Shown: piece after piece, positions 5,952-12,814 of the stretch
How positions within the stretch are numbered: the stretch's first letter is position 1
How the letters are laid out: every line of letters starts with the position of its first letter
Origin: Paracoccaceae bacterium
GTDB taxonomy: Bacteria > Pseudomonadota > Alphaproteobacteria > Rhodobacterales > Rhodobacteraceae
Assembly: GCA_015485375.1 (NCBI GenBank)
Contig: WFTU01000295.1
Span: forward strand, 1 to 14,367
Length of the DNA stretch: 14,367 bases
Reading direction: 5' to 3'
Made by a program: the position numbers and the translations under genes
Notes under the pieces: generated by a model
The model's input: only the letters and a program-made list of their open reading frames with translations
Told to the model about the DNA's origin: nothing
Database searches by the model: none

Positions 5952-6289
5952 TGCGCCGCCCGCGCAGCCTGCACCGCTTCCAGAATATCCTGCTCCACCG
6001 CCTCCAGTGGTCGCCCCTGCATCTCGGCAATCTTCGCCAGTGACGTGTGCATCGGTGCATCCGGCGGCAGCCCGATCGCCTCGGCCAGCGCGTCCGCATC
6101 CACGTCATAGGAATGGGAGATATATCCAACCGGCATCCACCCCGCCAGCGCCGCATCGCGGTTCTGCGAAAAATACACCACCTGCACCGTCAGGCGGATC
6201 AGCAGGAAAAAGGTAATCACCGCAGCCAGCAGAAACCCGATCAGCAACATCCGGTGCTCCTGCCAGAGCCGTGCAACGGTCACCCTCAT
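5948..6289 (-). CDS. Conserved-looking single-helix membrane protein, function unknown
   Basis: The protein has 113 residues. One strong transmembrane helix spans about 14-38 (LLIGFLLAAVITFFLLIRL), preceded by a short basic N-terminus, so the C-terminal domain probably lies in the periplasm. That domain (about 45-113) has a GWMPVGYISHSYDVDADALAEAIG segment and then two predicted helices with SLAKIAEMQGRPLEAVEQDI. The pattern resembles small membrane proteins I recall beside VWA or DedA genes in Rhodobacterales, but I know no assigned role. It overlaps both neighbours by ATGA, linking the VWA protein to the DedA pair. A GGGA ribosome site lies just upstream. Confidence 0.75.
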   Translation of the reverse strand: MRVTVARLWQEHRMLLIGFLLAAVITFFLLIRLTVQVVYFSQNRDAALAGWMPVGYISHSYDVDADALAEAIGLPPDAPMHTSLAKIAEMQGRPLEAVEQDILEAVQAARAAQ

Positions 6290-7470
6290 CGTCCCAGTTC
6301 TTTCATGGCGGCCTCGATCCCTTTCAATGTCATCGGGAACATGCGGTTTTCAAATATCTCGCGGATCATAGCAATCGAGCGGGTATAGGGCCAGTGCTGC
6401 TCCGGCGTCGGGTTGATCCAGATGGTATCGGGCCATTGTTCGCGGGCGCGGCGCAGCCAGACCTCGCCGGCCTCGTCGTTGTAATGCTCGTTCGCCCCGC
6501 CGCGATAGGCGACCTCGTAGGGGGACATGGCCGCGTCGCCAACGAAAATACACTTGTAGTCCGACCCGTAGGTATGCAGCAGATCCCACGTCGGGATCAC
6601 CTCGGTCCAGCGGCGGGCGTTGTCCTTCCAGACGCCCTCGTACAGGCAGTTGTGGAAGTAGTAATGTTCCAGATGCTTGAACTCGGACTTCGCGGCCGAG
6701 AACAGCTCCTCCACCATTTCCACATGGTCGTCCATCGAGCCGCCGACATCCAGAAACAGCAGCACCTTGACGTTGTTGCGCTTCTCGGGACGGGTCTTGA
6801 TATCGATATAGCCGTTTTCCGCCGTTGCGCGGATGGTGCCGTCCAGATCCAGCTCCTCCTCCGCCCCCTCGCGCGCCCAGCGGCGCAGGCGTTTCAGTGC
6901 CACCTTGATATTGCGCGTCCCCAGTTCCACGGAATCGTCCAGATTGCGGAACTCGCGCCGGTCCCAGACCTTGACCGCGCGGCGGTGGCGGCTCTCGTGC
7001 TGCCCGATGCGGATGCCCTCGGGGTTGTAGCCATAGGCCCCGAACGGCGAGGTCCCCGCCGTGCCGATCCATTTGGAGCCGCCCTGATGCCGCTCCGCCT
7101 GTTCCGCGAGGCGTTTCTTCAGCGTCTCCATCAGCGCATCGAAGCCGCCGAGGGATTCCACCTCGGCCATTTCCTCGGGCGTCAGGGTTTTTTCCGCCAG
7201 CTTGCGGATCCAGTCCTCCGGCACATCGACCGCGTTCAGGATATCGTCCACGGTCATGCTCTCCAGCCCGCTGAAGGTGGCCGAGAACGCCTGATCGAAT
7301 TTGTCGAGGTTGCGCTCGTCCTTCACCATGATGGCGCGCGACAGGTAGTAGAACCCCTCCACATCATACAACACCAGCGAGGCATCCATCGCCTCCAGAA
7401 AGCCCAGGTATTCCCTGAGGCTGACCGGAACATGCGCGTCCCGCAGGTTGGTGAAGAAGTTCAGGAACAT
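6286..7470 (-). CDS. VWA-domain protein, CoxE/MoxR-partner type
   Basis: The protein has 394 residues, cytoplasmic, with no signal or membrane segment. The C-terminal half is a von Willebrand factor A domain starting with NNVKVLLFLDVGGSMDD, where D241-x-G-x-S245 is the metal-ion (MIDAS) motif, and IFVGDAAMSP with Asp312 is a likely further metal residue. The N-terminal 130 residues (NFFTNLRDAHVPVSLREYLGFLEAM...) match the start of CoxE-like proteins. Such proteins work with MoxR AAA+ ATPases as chaperone pairs that insert metals or mature enzymes, as with CoxD/CoxE in CO dehydrogenase and ViaA with RavA. The likely partner is the MoxR gene about 1.5 kb upstream in the same run. Its ATG follows the TAG of the small membrane protein with no gap. 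Confidence 0.9.
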   Translation of the reverse strand: MFLNFFTNLRDAHVPVSLREYLGFLEAMDASLVLYDVEGFYYLSRAIMVKDERNLDKFDQAFSATFSGLESMTVDDILNAVDVPEDWIRKLAEKTLTPEEMAEVESLGGFDALMETLKKRLAEQAERHQGGSKWIGTAGTSPFGAYGYNPEGIRIGQHESRHRRAVKVWDRREFRNLDDSVELGTRNIKVALKRLRRWAREGAEEELDLDGTIRATAENGYIDIKTRPEKRNNVKVLLFLDVGGSMDDHVEMVEELFSAAKSEFKHLEHYYFHNCLYEGVWKDNARRWTEVIPTWDLLHTYGSDYKCIFVGDAAMSPYEVAYRGGANEHYNDEAGEVWLRRAREQWPDTIWINPTPEQHWPYTRSIAMIREIFENRMFPMTLKGIEAAMKELGR

Positions 7471-7641
7471 CTAGGCCACGCCGAATTTTACCGCAAACAT
7501 GCCGATAAAAAACGCCACCAGCCCGAAGGCCACGGCAAACCCGAAGGCATATTGCAGCTTGTCCGGCGTGTTGCCGCCACGCCGCGTCGCCGTGATCCAG
7601 CCGACAATGGCCCCGAGCAGCATTCCGATTAACGCGATCAT
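7471..7641 (-). CDS. Small membrane protein of 56 residues
   Basis: The reading frame has 56 codons and a good start: AGGGG lies 6 nt before the ATG. The protein begins MIALIGMLLGAIVGWITATR (first helix), has a short basic RRGGNTPDKLQYA loop, and a second helix FGFAVAFGLVAFFIGMFAVKFGVA. The two-helix hairpin with an RRGGN loop resembles small hypothetical proteins I recall from Rhodobacterales. It starts 9 nt after the GNAT stop, and its TAG touches the ATG of the VWA gene, so it is clearly inside the operon. The function is unknown. Confidence 0.8.
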   Translation of the reverse strand: MIALIGMLLGAIVGWITATRRGGNTPDKLQYAFGFAVAFGLVAFFIGMFAVKFGVA

Positions 7642-7650
7642 GTGGTTCCC

Positions 7651-8091
7651 CTATCTTGTATATTTTATGAACGGTGTAAGCTGCCCTACACGATCATACA
7701 GCCTGCGGCCAGCCGCATTGAAGTCCTGCGTCAGCCAGTAAACAGAAGGTGATCCGGCCTCGTCCGCCGCTGCATAGACCGCCTCGATCAATGCCCGCCC
7801 GACGCTTTGCCCGCGCACTTCCGGCGCGGTGAAAAGATCCTGCAAATAACACACGTTCTCGATCTTCCAGCCGTGGCGGTGGAACAGGTAATGCACCAGC
7901 CCGACCAGCTTGCCGCCTTTCTCCGCCACCAGCCCGTGAAACTCGTGGTCGTCACCCGACAGCATCCGCTTGAAGGAGGACCGGTAAACCTCCTCCGGAA
8001 GTTCGGTTTCATAGTAATCGAGATAACCTTTCCACAGCACCCGCCATTGCGGTTCGTCTGCTTCGGTCAGGGGGCGGATGGTCACGGTCAT
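7651..8091 (-). CDS. GNAT family N-acetyltransferase
   Basis: The protein has 146 residues, a usual single-domain GNAT length. It begins TVTIRPLTEADEPQWRVLW, the standard first strand and helix. The acetyl-CoA pyrophosphate loop is VRGQSVGRALI (a Q/R-x-x-G-x-G/A motif, about 104-114), preceded by LQDLFTAPE, and the fold ends in VYWLTQDFNAAGRRLYDRVG, where the terminal Tyr is the common general acid. The substrate, a small molecule or a protein amine, is unknown. The start is chosen at the ATG that overlaps the stop of the AEC transporter (ATGA); a longer frame reaching 8346 lies inside the transporter gene and reads as non-protein-like sequence. Confidence 0.9.
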   Translation of the reverse strand: MTVTIRPLTEADEPQWRVLWKGYLDYYETELPEEVYRSSFKRMLSGDDHEFHGLVAEKGGKLVGLVHYLFHRHGWKIENVCYLQDLFTAPEVRGQSVGRALIEAVYAAADEAGSPSVYWLTQDFNAAGRRLYDRVGQLTPFIKYTR

Positions 8092-8996
8092 GATGTCAGC
8101 ACCGATATGGACAGAATGGACAGGGTGGTCGAGATCAATACGACCTTGGCGATGGTTTCGGTTCTTATGCCATATTGCGTGGCTATGACAAACGGCATCG
8201 CCCCGCAAGGACCGGCCGCCACCAGCAGGGTGATCTCGCCCGCCAGCCCGCCGACCCCGCCGGCGCGCAACAACCCCCAGACGATCAGCGGATGCACCAG
8301 CAGCTTGAACCCCACCACGGTCCAGCCCGCGCCCGACATGCGCCACAGCGACGACCCCGCCAGCGTGATCCCCAGCGTGAACAGCAACACCGGCGCCGCC
8401 GCCGCGCCCGCGAATTCGGCGAAGGTCATAATCCCCGAGGGCGCCAGATCCCCCAGCCAGCCCAGCAGCAACCCGACGGGCGGCGCATAGATAAACGGGT
8501 TCTTGAACAGGATACCGGCCAGCCCCGTCTTGCCGGTCTCGCGCGCCTGTATAAACGCCACCAGAACCACGGTGCCGGGAAACAGGATGCCGGCGTCGAG
8601 CATGACAATCCCCGCCATCGGCAGCCCCGCATCCGGCCCGATCAGCCGCTCGGCAATCGGCAGCACGAAAAAGATATGGTTCACAAACCCCGAGGCCATG
8701 CCGAGCAGGATCGATTCCAGCAACGCGCGCCGGAACAGATAGCGCATCAGCACGAACACCATGGCAAACAGCAACAGCTCGCTCAGGAAATAGGCCCCGA
8801 CCGCCGTCCAGTCGAAATCCCCGACCGGCGCCTTGCCGACCACGGAGACCACCAGCGCCGGCACCGCCAGATAGAAGGCAAACCGGTTGATCGCCGCCGC
8901 GTGATTTGCATCCATCGCCCCGCCAAGGCGCAACAGATAGCCGACCAGCAGCGCCGCATAGATCGGCAGAACCGGATCGGCGAGGGTTTCGAGCAT
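8088..8996 (-). CDS. AEC family transporter (auxin/malonate efflux carrier type)
   Basis: The protein has 302 residues and about ten hydrophobic segments in two repeated halves, as in the AEC and bile-acid:sodium symporter-like folds. Typical AEC features are the N-terminal PVLPIYAALLVGYLLRLGG, NRFAFYLAVPALV (first half, crossing-point proline), KNPFIYAPPVGLLLGW in the middle, and LLVAAGPCGAMPFVIATQYG in the second half. The family exports or imports organic anions such as malonate, auxin and other carboxylates; the substrate is not determined. Its ATG lies directly after the TAG of the MoxR gene with no ribosome site of its own, so translation is probably coupled. Confidence 0.9.
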   Translation of the reverse strand: MLETLADPVLPIYAALLVGYLLRLGGAMDANHAAAINRFAFYLAVPALVVSVVGKAPVGDFDWTAVGAYFLSELLLFAMVFVLMRYLFRRALLESILLGMASGFVNHIFFVLPIAERLIGPDAGLPMAGIVMLDAGILFPGTVVLVAFIQARETGKTGLAGILFKNPFIYAPPVGLLLGWLGDLAPSGIMTFAEFAGAAAAPVLLFTLGITLAGSSLWRMSGAGWTVVGFKLLVHPLIVWGLLRAGGVGGLAGEITLLVAAGPCGAMPFVIATQYGIRTETIAKVVLISTTLSILSISVLTS

Positions 8997-9836
8997 CTAG
9001 GCTTTGCGCCGCGCCGCAAAGGCAAGGCGTTCGAACAAATGCACATCCTGCTCGTTCTTCAGCAAGGCCCCGTGCATCTTCGGCAGCGCCGCCGTCGGAT
9101 CGGCGCGCAGGGCCTCGGCCTCCAGATCCTCGGCCAGCAGCAGCTTCAGCCAGTCCAGCACTTCCGAGGTCGAAGGCTTTTTCTTCAGCCCCGGCGTCTC
9201 GCGCACCTTGTAGAACTGCGTCAGCGCCTCCTGCAACAGATCCCGCTTGATATTCGGGAAATGCACATCGACGATCCGCGCCATGGTCTGAGCGTCCGGA
9301 AAACGGATGTAATGGAAAAAACAGCGGCGCAAAAACGCGTCCGGCAATTCCTTTTCGTTGTTCGAGGTAATAATCACGATCGGGCGTTTTTCGGCCTTCA
9401 CCGTCTCGCCGGTCTCGTAAACGTGGAATTCCATCTTGTCGAGTTCCTGCAACAGATCGTTGGGGAACTCGATATCCGCCTTGTCGATCTCGTCGATCAG
9501 CAGCACCACACGCTCGTCGGCGGTAAACGCCTGCCAGAGCTTGCCCTGCTTGATGTAGTTCTTCACATCGTTGACCTTCGGATCCCCCAGCTGCGAATCG
9601 CGCAGGCGGGAAACGGCGTCGTATTCATACAGACCCTGCTGCGCCTTGGTGGTGGATTTGATGTTCCACTCCAGCATCGGCACCCCGAGCGCGCCGGCAA
9701 TCTGGCGTGCCAGTTCGGTCTTGCCCGTGCCCGGCTCGCCCTTCACCAGAAGCGGCCTTTCCAGCGTGATAGCAGCGTTTACAGCCACTTTCAGGTCATC
9801 GGTGGCAACGTAGTCGTCTGTTCCGGAAAAATGCAT
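8997..9836 (-). CDS. MoxR-type AAA+ ATPase
   Basis: The protein has 279 residues. Walker A is GEPGTGKT at 33-40, Walker B is VVLLIDEIDKAD at about 110-121, sensor 1 is IITSNNEKELP at about 155-165, and the arginine-finger region is AFLRRCFFHYI. The short ATPase core and the DLLQELDKMEFHVYETGETV segment fit the MoxR group, hexameric ATPases that act with VWA proteins to mature or remodel enzyme complexes. A VWA partner is encoded three genes downstream. The start at 9836 is chosen because GGAG stands 5 nt upstream and MHFSGTDDYVATDDLKVAV is a normal MoxR N-terminus; a longer frame to 10001 would overlap dksA and looks non-coding. It is the first gene of the long minus-strand run. Confidence 0.92.
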   Translation of the reverse strand: MHFSGTDDYVATDDLKVAVNAAITLERPLLVKGEPGTGKTELARQIAGALGVPMLEWNIKSTTKAQQGLYEYDAVSRLRDSQLGDPKVNDVKNYIKQGKLWQAFTADERVVLLIDEIDKADIEFPNDLLQELDKMEFHVYETGETVKAEKRPIVIITSNNEKELPDAFLRRCFFHYIRFPDAQTMARIVDVHFPNIKRDLLQEALTQFYKVRETPGLKKKPSTSEVLDWLKLLLAEDLEAEALRADPTAALPKMHGALLKNEQDVHLFERLAFAARRKA

Positions 9837-9916
9837 AAAAACTCCGCAGTCTGGCGATTCATTTGCCCGCGAAGGTAAACATCCGTTCAATTTCCCGCAA
9901 GGCACCATTCTAGGGC

Positions 9917-9945
9917 GTGACATTCCCCGCAAACTCCGGTATCGG
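9917..9945 (+). promoter_or_regulatory. dksA: Possible promoter for dksA
   Basis: GTGACA (9917-9922) and TATCGG (9940-9945) are separated by 17 bp in the divergent gap between moxR and dksA. The match to consensus is modest. A small CATAT...ATATG inverted repeat follows at 9951-9965. The rest of the 148-bp gap shows no clear signal for the minus-strand MoxR gene. Confidence 0.3.
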
Positions 9946-9984
9946 GAGCGCATATTCGAGATATGTTGAGTGGGAGCAACCTTG

Positions 9985-10407
9985 ATGAAAGCGGAAACCA
10001 TTCTGGATGCGGACTACCATCCCGCCGAAGACGAACCCTTTATGAACGAGCGCCAGCGGGAATATTTCCGCCAGAAGCTGCTGACATGGAAAGCGGATAT
10101 TCTGGACGAAAGCCGCAACACCATCGAACACATGCAGGAAGGCACGCGCAACATCCCCGATGTGGCCGACCGCGCCTCCGAGGAAACCGACCGCGCGCTG
10201 GAACTGCGCACCCGCGACCGCGAGCGCAAGCTGGTTGCCAAGATCGACGCGGCCCTGCGCCGGATCGACGACGGCTCCTACGGCTATTGCGAGGAAACCG
10301 GCGAGCCGATCTCGCTCAAGCGCCTCGACGCGCGCCCGATCGCCACCTACAGCCTCGCGGCACAGGAACGCCACGAGCGCAAGGAACGTGTCCACCGCGA
10401 CGACTGA
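9985..10407 (+). CDS. dksA: RNA polymerase-binding transcription factor DksA (single-cysteine type)
   Basis: The protein has 140 residues. DksA binds the RNA polymerase secondary channel and, with ppGpp, adjusts transcription of rRNA and stress genes. The long coiled coil (about 25-95) has the tip motif D59-x-x-D62-R-A64, matching the D71, D74 and A76 tip of E. coli DksA, and ELRTRDRERKL on the return helix. The zinc-finger region GYCEETGEPISLKRLDARPIATYSL keeps only Cys102; the other three zinc cysteines are replaced. This is also known for the functional Rhodobacter sphaeroides DksA, so loss of activity is not implied. The ATG at 9985 is chosen because GGAG lies 8 nt upstream; a GTG at 9970 is also in frame but lacks this spacing. 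Confidence 0.93.
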   Translation: MKAETILDADYHPAEDEPFMNERQREYFRQKLLTWKADILDESRNTIEHMQEGTRNIPDVADRASEETDRALELRTRDRERKLVAKIDAALRRIDDGSYGYCEETGEPISLKRLDARPIATYSLAAQERHERKERVHRDD

Positions 10408-10428
10408 TCGTTGCGTCACGGGAATACG

Positions 10429-10455
10429 GAGGGGCTTTACGGCCCCTCTTTTTTT
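10429..10455 (+). terminator. Rho-independent terminator of dksA
   Basis: GAGGGGC (10429-10435) and GCCCCTC (10442-10448) form a 7-bp GC-rich stem with a 6-nt loop, followed by seven T residues. It starts 21 bp after the dksA stop and separates dksA from the racemase gene, which therefore may need its own promoter in the following 31 bp or readthrough. Confidence 0.9.
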
Positions 10456-10486
10456 GCCCAGACTTCCGGCAAAACCGGAGGGGCAC

Positions 10487-11623
10487 ATGACGAACGGGCC
10501 ATTGCACGGCATCACCATCATCGAATTCGCGGGCATCGGTCCCGGCCCCTATGCAGGGCAGTTGCTGTCCGACATGGGCGCCGAAGTCATCGTCATCGAC
10601 CGCCCGAAACGCAGCGCCATCGCGCTGGAACACACCGTTGACCGGCGCGGCAAGAAATCCGTGGTGATCGACCTGAAAGCCTCCGAAGGCGTGGCACTGG
10701 CGCTCGATCTGGTCGCACAGGCCGACGCGCTGATCGAGGGCAACCGCCCCGGCGTGATGGAGCGGCTCGGCCTTGGCCCCGATACTTGCCTTGAGCGCAA
10801 CCCCGCCCTGATCTACGGCCGTATGACCGGCTGGGGGCAGGACGGCCCCTACGCCGCGATGGCGGGGCATGACATCAACTATATCTCCCTGACCGGCGCG
10901 CTTTATGCCATGGGTCCGGCGGATCGCCCGCCGATGCCGCCGCTCAATCTGGTCGGCGATTTCGGCGGCGGCTCGATGTTTCTGGTCACCGGCATGCTGG
11001 CGGCGCTGCTGGAGGCGAAAACCACCGGCAAGGGCCGCGTGATCGACGCGGCGATCGTTGACGGGGTGAACTCGCTGATGGGGTTCTTCCATGGCCTCGA
11101 CGCCGCCGGTCGCTGGACGCCCGCGCGCGAGGCCAACTGGCTCGACGGGGGCGTGCCGTATTACCGCTGCTATGAAACCGCCGACGCCAAATTCATGGCC
11201 ATCGGCCCGATCGAGCCGCAATTTTTGGCGGTAATGCTCGACGGGCTGGGCATAACGCCTGCGGAATACGGCGCGCAAAACGATCCGGCGGAGTATGCGC
11301 GGCAGATGGCGCTCCTTTCGAGTATTTTTGCAAAGAAGACGCAGGCTCAGTGGTGCGGAATATTCGACGGCACCGACGCCTGTGTGACCCCCGTGCTGCC
11401 CTATAATGCGGTCGCCGAGCATCCGCATATGCAGGCGCGCGGGGCTTTGAAACACGTGGACGGTCTGGACCATCCCGCCGTCGCGCCGGTTCTGGACGGG
11501 CAGGGGCCATGCGCCGGAATCCCCGCCGACGGGGCCGACACAAAGGCGGTTCTGGAAAAGGCGGGTGTGTCGAAATCCCGTATTGCGGAGCTGCTGGAAT
11601 CGGGTGTAATCCGCTCCACATGA
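10487..11623 (+). CDS. Alpha-methylacyl-CoA racemase (CaiB/BaiF CoA-transferase family)
   Basis: The protein has 378 residues, close to human AMACR (382) and M. tuberculosis MCR (360). Family III CoA-transferase signatures are LSDMGAEVIVIDRP and LIEGNRPGVMERLGLGPD. The racemase catalytic set is present: AGHDINY with His128, LVGDFGGGS with Asp158, and IEPQF with Glu243, equivalent to His126, Asp156 and Glu241 of MCR. It would interconvert the 2R and 2S forms of 2-methylacyl-CoA esters so that branched fatty, sterol-side-chain or isoprenoid acids can enter beta-oxidation. GGAGGGG lies 4-10 nt before the ATG, a strong ribosome site. It overlaps the next gene by ATGA. A true CoA transferase cannot be excluded, but the GHDINY pattern favours a racemase. 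Confidence 0.88.
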   Translation: MTNGPLHGITIIEFAGIGPGPYAGQLLSDMGAEVIVIDRPKRSAIALEHTVDRRGKKSVVIDLKASEGVALALDLVAQADALIEGNRPGVMERLGLGPDTCLERNPALIYGRMTGWGQDGPYAAMAGHDINYISLTGALYAMGPADRPPMPPLNLVGDFGGGSMFLVTGMLAALLEAKTTGKGRVIDAAIVDGVNSLMGFFHGLDAAGRWTPAREANWLDGGVPYYRCYETADAKFMAIGPIEPQFLAVMLDGLGITPAEYGAQNDPAEYARQMALLSSIFAKKTQAQWCGIFDGTDACVTPVLPYNAVAEHPHMQARGALKHVDGLDHPAVAPVLDGQGPCAGIPADGADTKAVLEKAGVSKSRIAELLESGVIRST

Positions 11624-12768
11624 GCATCGAGAAAACCCCGATAACCATCCTTGGCGCCGGCATCGCCGGCCTCGCCGCCGCCACTGCACTGGCGCAGCGC
11701 GGCGCGTCGGTCACCGTGCTGGAACAGGCCTCCGAGCTTGGCGAGGTCGGGGCCGGTTTGCAAATCTCCCCCAACGGCGTCGCGGTGCTGGGGGCGCTGG
11801 GCCTGCGCGAGCGCGCCGCCATGCTCGCCAACACCCCCGAGGCCGTCAGCCTGCGCGACATGGCCAGCGGCCGCGAGGTCGCGCGCCTCGCCATGGGGGC
11901 CACCGCCGTCAGCCGCTGGGGCCGCCCCTACTGGCAGTTCCACCGCGCCGACCTCCTCGGCCTGCTCGCCATGGGTGCGCGCGAGGCAGGGGTTACCGTC
12001 AGGCTCGGCCAGCGCGTGGACAGTATCGCGGATATCGACGGTCTGGTCATCGCCGCCGACGGTGTGCGCTCCGGCGTGCGCGCCGATGTGTTCGGGGGGC
12101 AGCCGGCCGAATTCACCGGACAGGTCGCCTGGCGCGGCCTGATCCCCGCCGGCGCCGTGCCCGGAAAAATCGCCAACGCCGCGACCGTCTACATGGGACC
12201 GGGCCGCCATCTGGTGACCTACCCCTTGCGCGGCGGTTCCATGATCAATTTCGTGGCGGTCGAGGAACGCAAGGACTGGGCCGAGGAAGGCTGGAACATC
12301 CCCGACACGCCGGAAAACCTGCGCGCCGCCTTTGCCGATTCCGCCCCCGAGGTCCGCGGCCTGCTCAAACGGGTCGAGGAAACCTTCCTCTGGGGCCTGT
12401 TCAGCCACCCGTGGCTGCCCGAATGGCACAAGGACAATGTCGCCCTGATCGGTGACGCCTGCCACCCGATGCTGCCGTTTCTGGCACAGGGCGCCGTCAT
12501 GGCGCTGGAGGACGCATGGGTGCTGGCCCGCGAACTCGACACCCGCGGCATAGCCGCCGGACTGGTCGAATACGAACGCCTGCGCAAGCCGCGCGCCACC
12601 CGTGTGCAAAAGGCCGCCGCGACCAACGCCACCGCCTACCACCTGCGCCCCGGCCCCCTGCGCGGCGCGGCGCACCTCGGCCTGTCGATGGTCTCGAACC
12701 TCGCGCCCTCGGCGCTTTTGGGGAAATACGACTGGCTTTACGGAGTCGATGTGACGGCCGGAAAATAA
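11620..12768 (+). CDS. FAD-dependent monooxygenase, salicylate hydroxylase-like
   Basis: The protein has 382 residues, a usual length for group A flavoprotein hydroxylases. The dinucleotide-binding motif is ILGAGIAGLAAA (GxGxxG at 12-17), the DG motif is IAADGVRSGVR with D147-G148, and the GD motif is ALIGDACHPMLPF with G278-D279, followed by AQGAVMALEDAW. Such enzymes use NAD(P)H and O2 to hydroxylate aromatic acids such as salicylate, 3-hydroxybenzoate or 6-hydroxynicotinate; the substrate cannot be told. The ATG overlaps the TGA of the racemase gene (ATGA), so both are translated together. The coupling suggests that both act on one carbon source, though an acyl-CoA racemase with an aromatic hydroxylase is not a standard pathway. 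A longer frame beginning in the racemase gene was not chosen. Confidence 0.92.
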   Translation: MSIEKTPITILGAGIAGLAAATALAQRGASVTVLEQASELGEVGAGLQISPNGVAVLGALGLRERAAMLANTPEAVSLRDMASGREVARLAMGATAVSRWGRPYWQFHRADLLGLLAMGAREAGVTVRLGQRVDSIADIDGLVIAADGVRSGVRADVFGGQPAEFTGQVAWRGLIPAGAVPGKIANAATVYMGPGRHLVTYPLRGGSMINFVAVEERKDWAEEGWNIPDTPENLRAAFADSAPEVRGLLKRVEETFLWGLFSHPWLPEWHKDNVALIGDACHPMLPFLAQGAVMALEDAWVLARELDTRGIAAGLVEYERLRKPRATRVQKAAATNATAYHLRPGPLRGAAHLGLSMVSNLAPSALLGKYDWLYGVDVTAGK

Positions 12769-12798
12769 AAGACGGCCGGAAATATCCGGCCGTCTTTT
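12767..12798. terminator. Bidirectional terminator between convergent genes
   Basis: AAAAGACGGCCGGA (12767-12780) and its exact complement (12785-12798) form a 14-bp stem with an AATA tetraloop. The A-tract and T-tract let it work on both strands, for the monooxygenase gene on the left and the autotransporter gene on the right. The left A-run overlaps the monooxygenase TAA. Confidence 0.92.
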
Positions 12799-12814
12799 CG
12801 TGGTTTGAAGCAGA

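Noticed and set aside
6271..7632. 453-codon open frame on the plus strand
   Set aside because: It lies opposite the VWA gene with its MIDAS motif; the composition is non-protein-like and there is no ribosome site.
8092..8346. 85-residue N-terminal extension of the GNAT frame
   Set aside because: It lies wholly within the AEC gene in another frame; the ATGA overlap start begins right at the GNAT fold.
8175..9878. 567-codon open frame on the plus strand
   Set aside because: It is antisense to the AEC transporter and MoxR genes, whose motifs are clear. The product is Arg/Gln/His-rich low-complexity sequence, typical of a high-GC shadow frame.
9951..9965. CATAT-TCGAG-ATATG inverted repeat upstream of dksA as an operator
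   Set aside because: Only 5-bp arms, AT-rich and close to the ribosome site; too weak to call on its own.
9837..10001. N-terminal extension of the MoxR frame to 10001
   Set aside because: It would overlap dksA and its leader, and the sequence does not resemble MoxR; a good ribosome site supports the start at 9836.
11401..12675. 424-codon open frame on the minus strand
   Set aside because: It is antisense to the FAD monooxygenase with its three cofactor motifs; the product is Gly/His/Gln-rich with no recognised domain.
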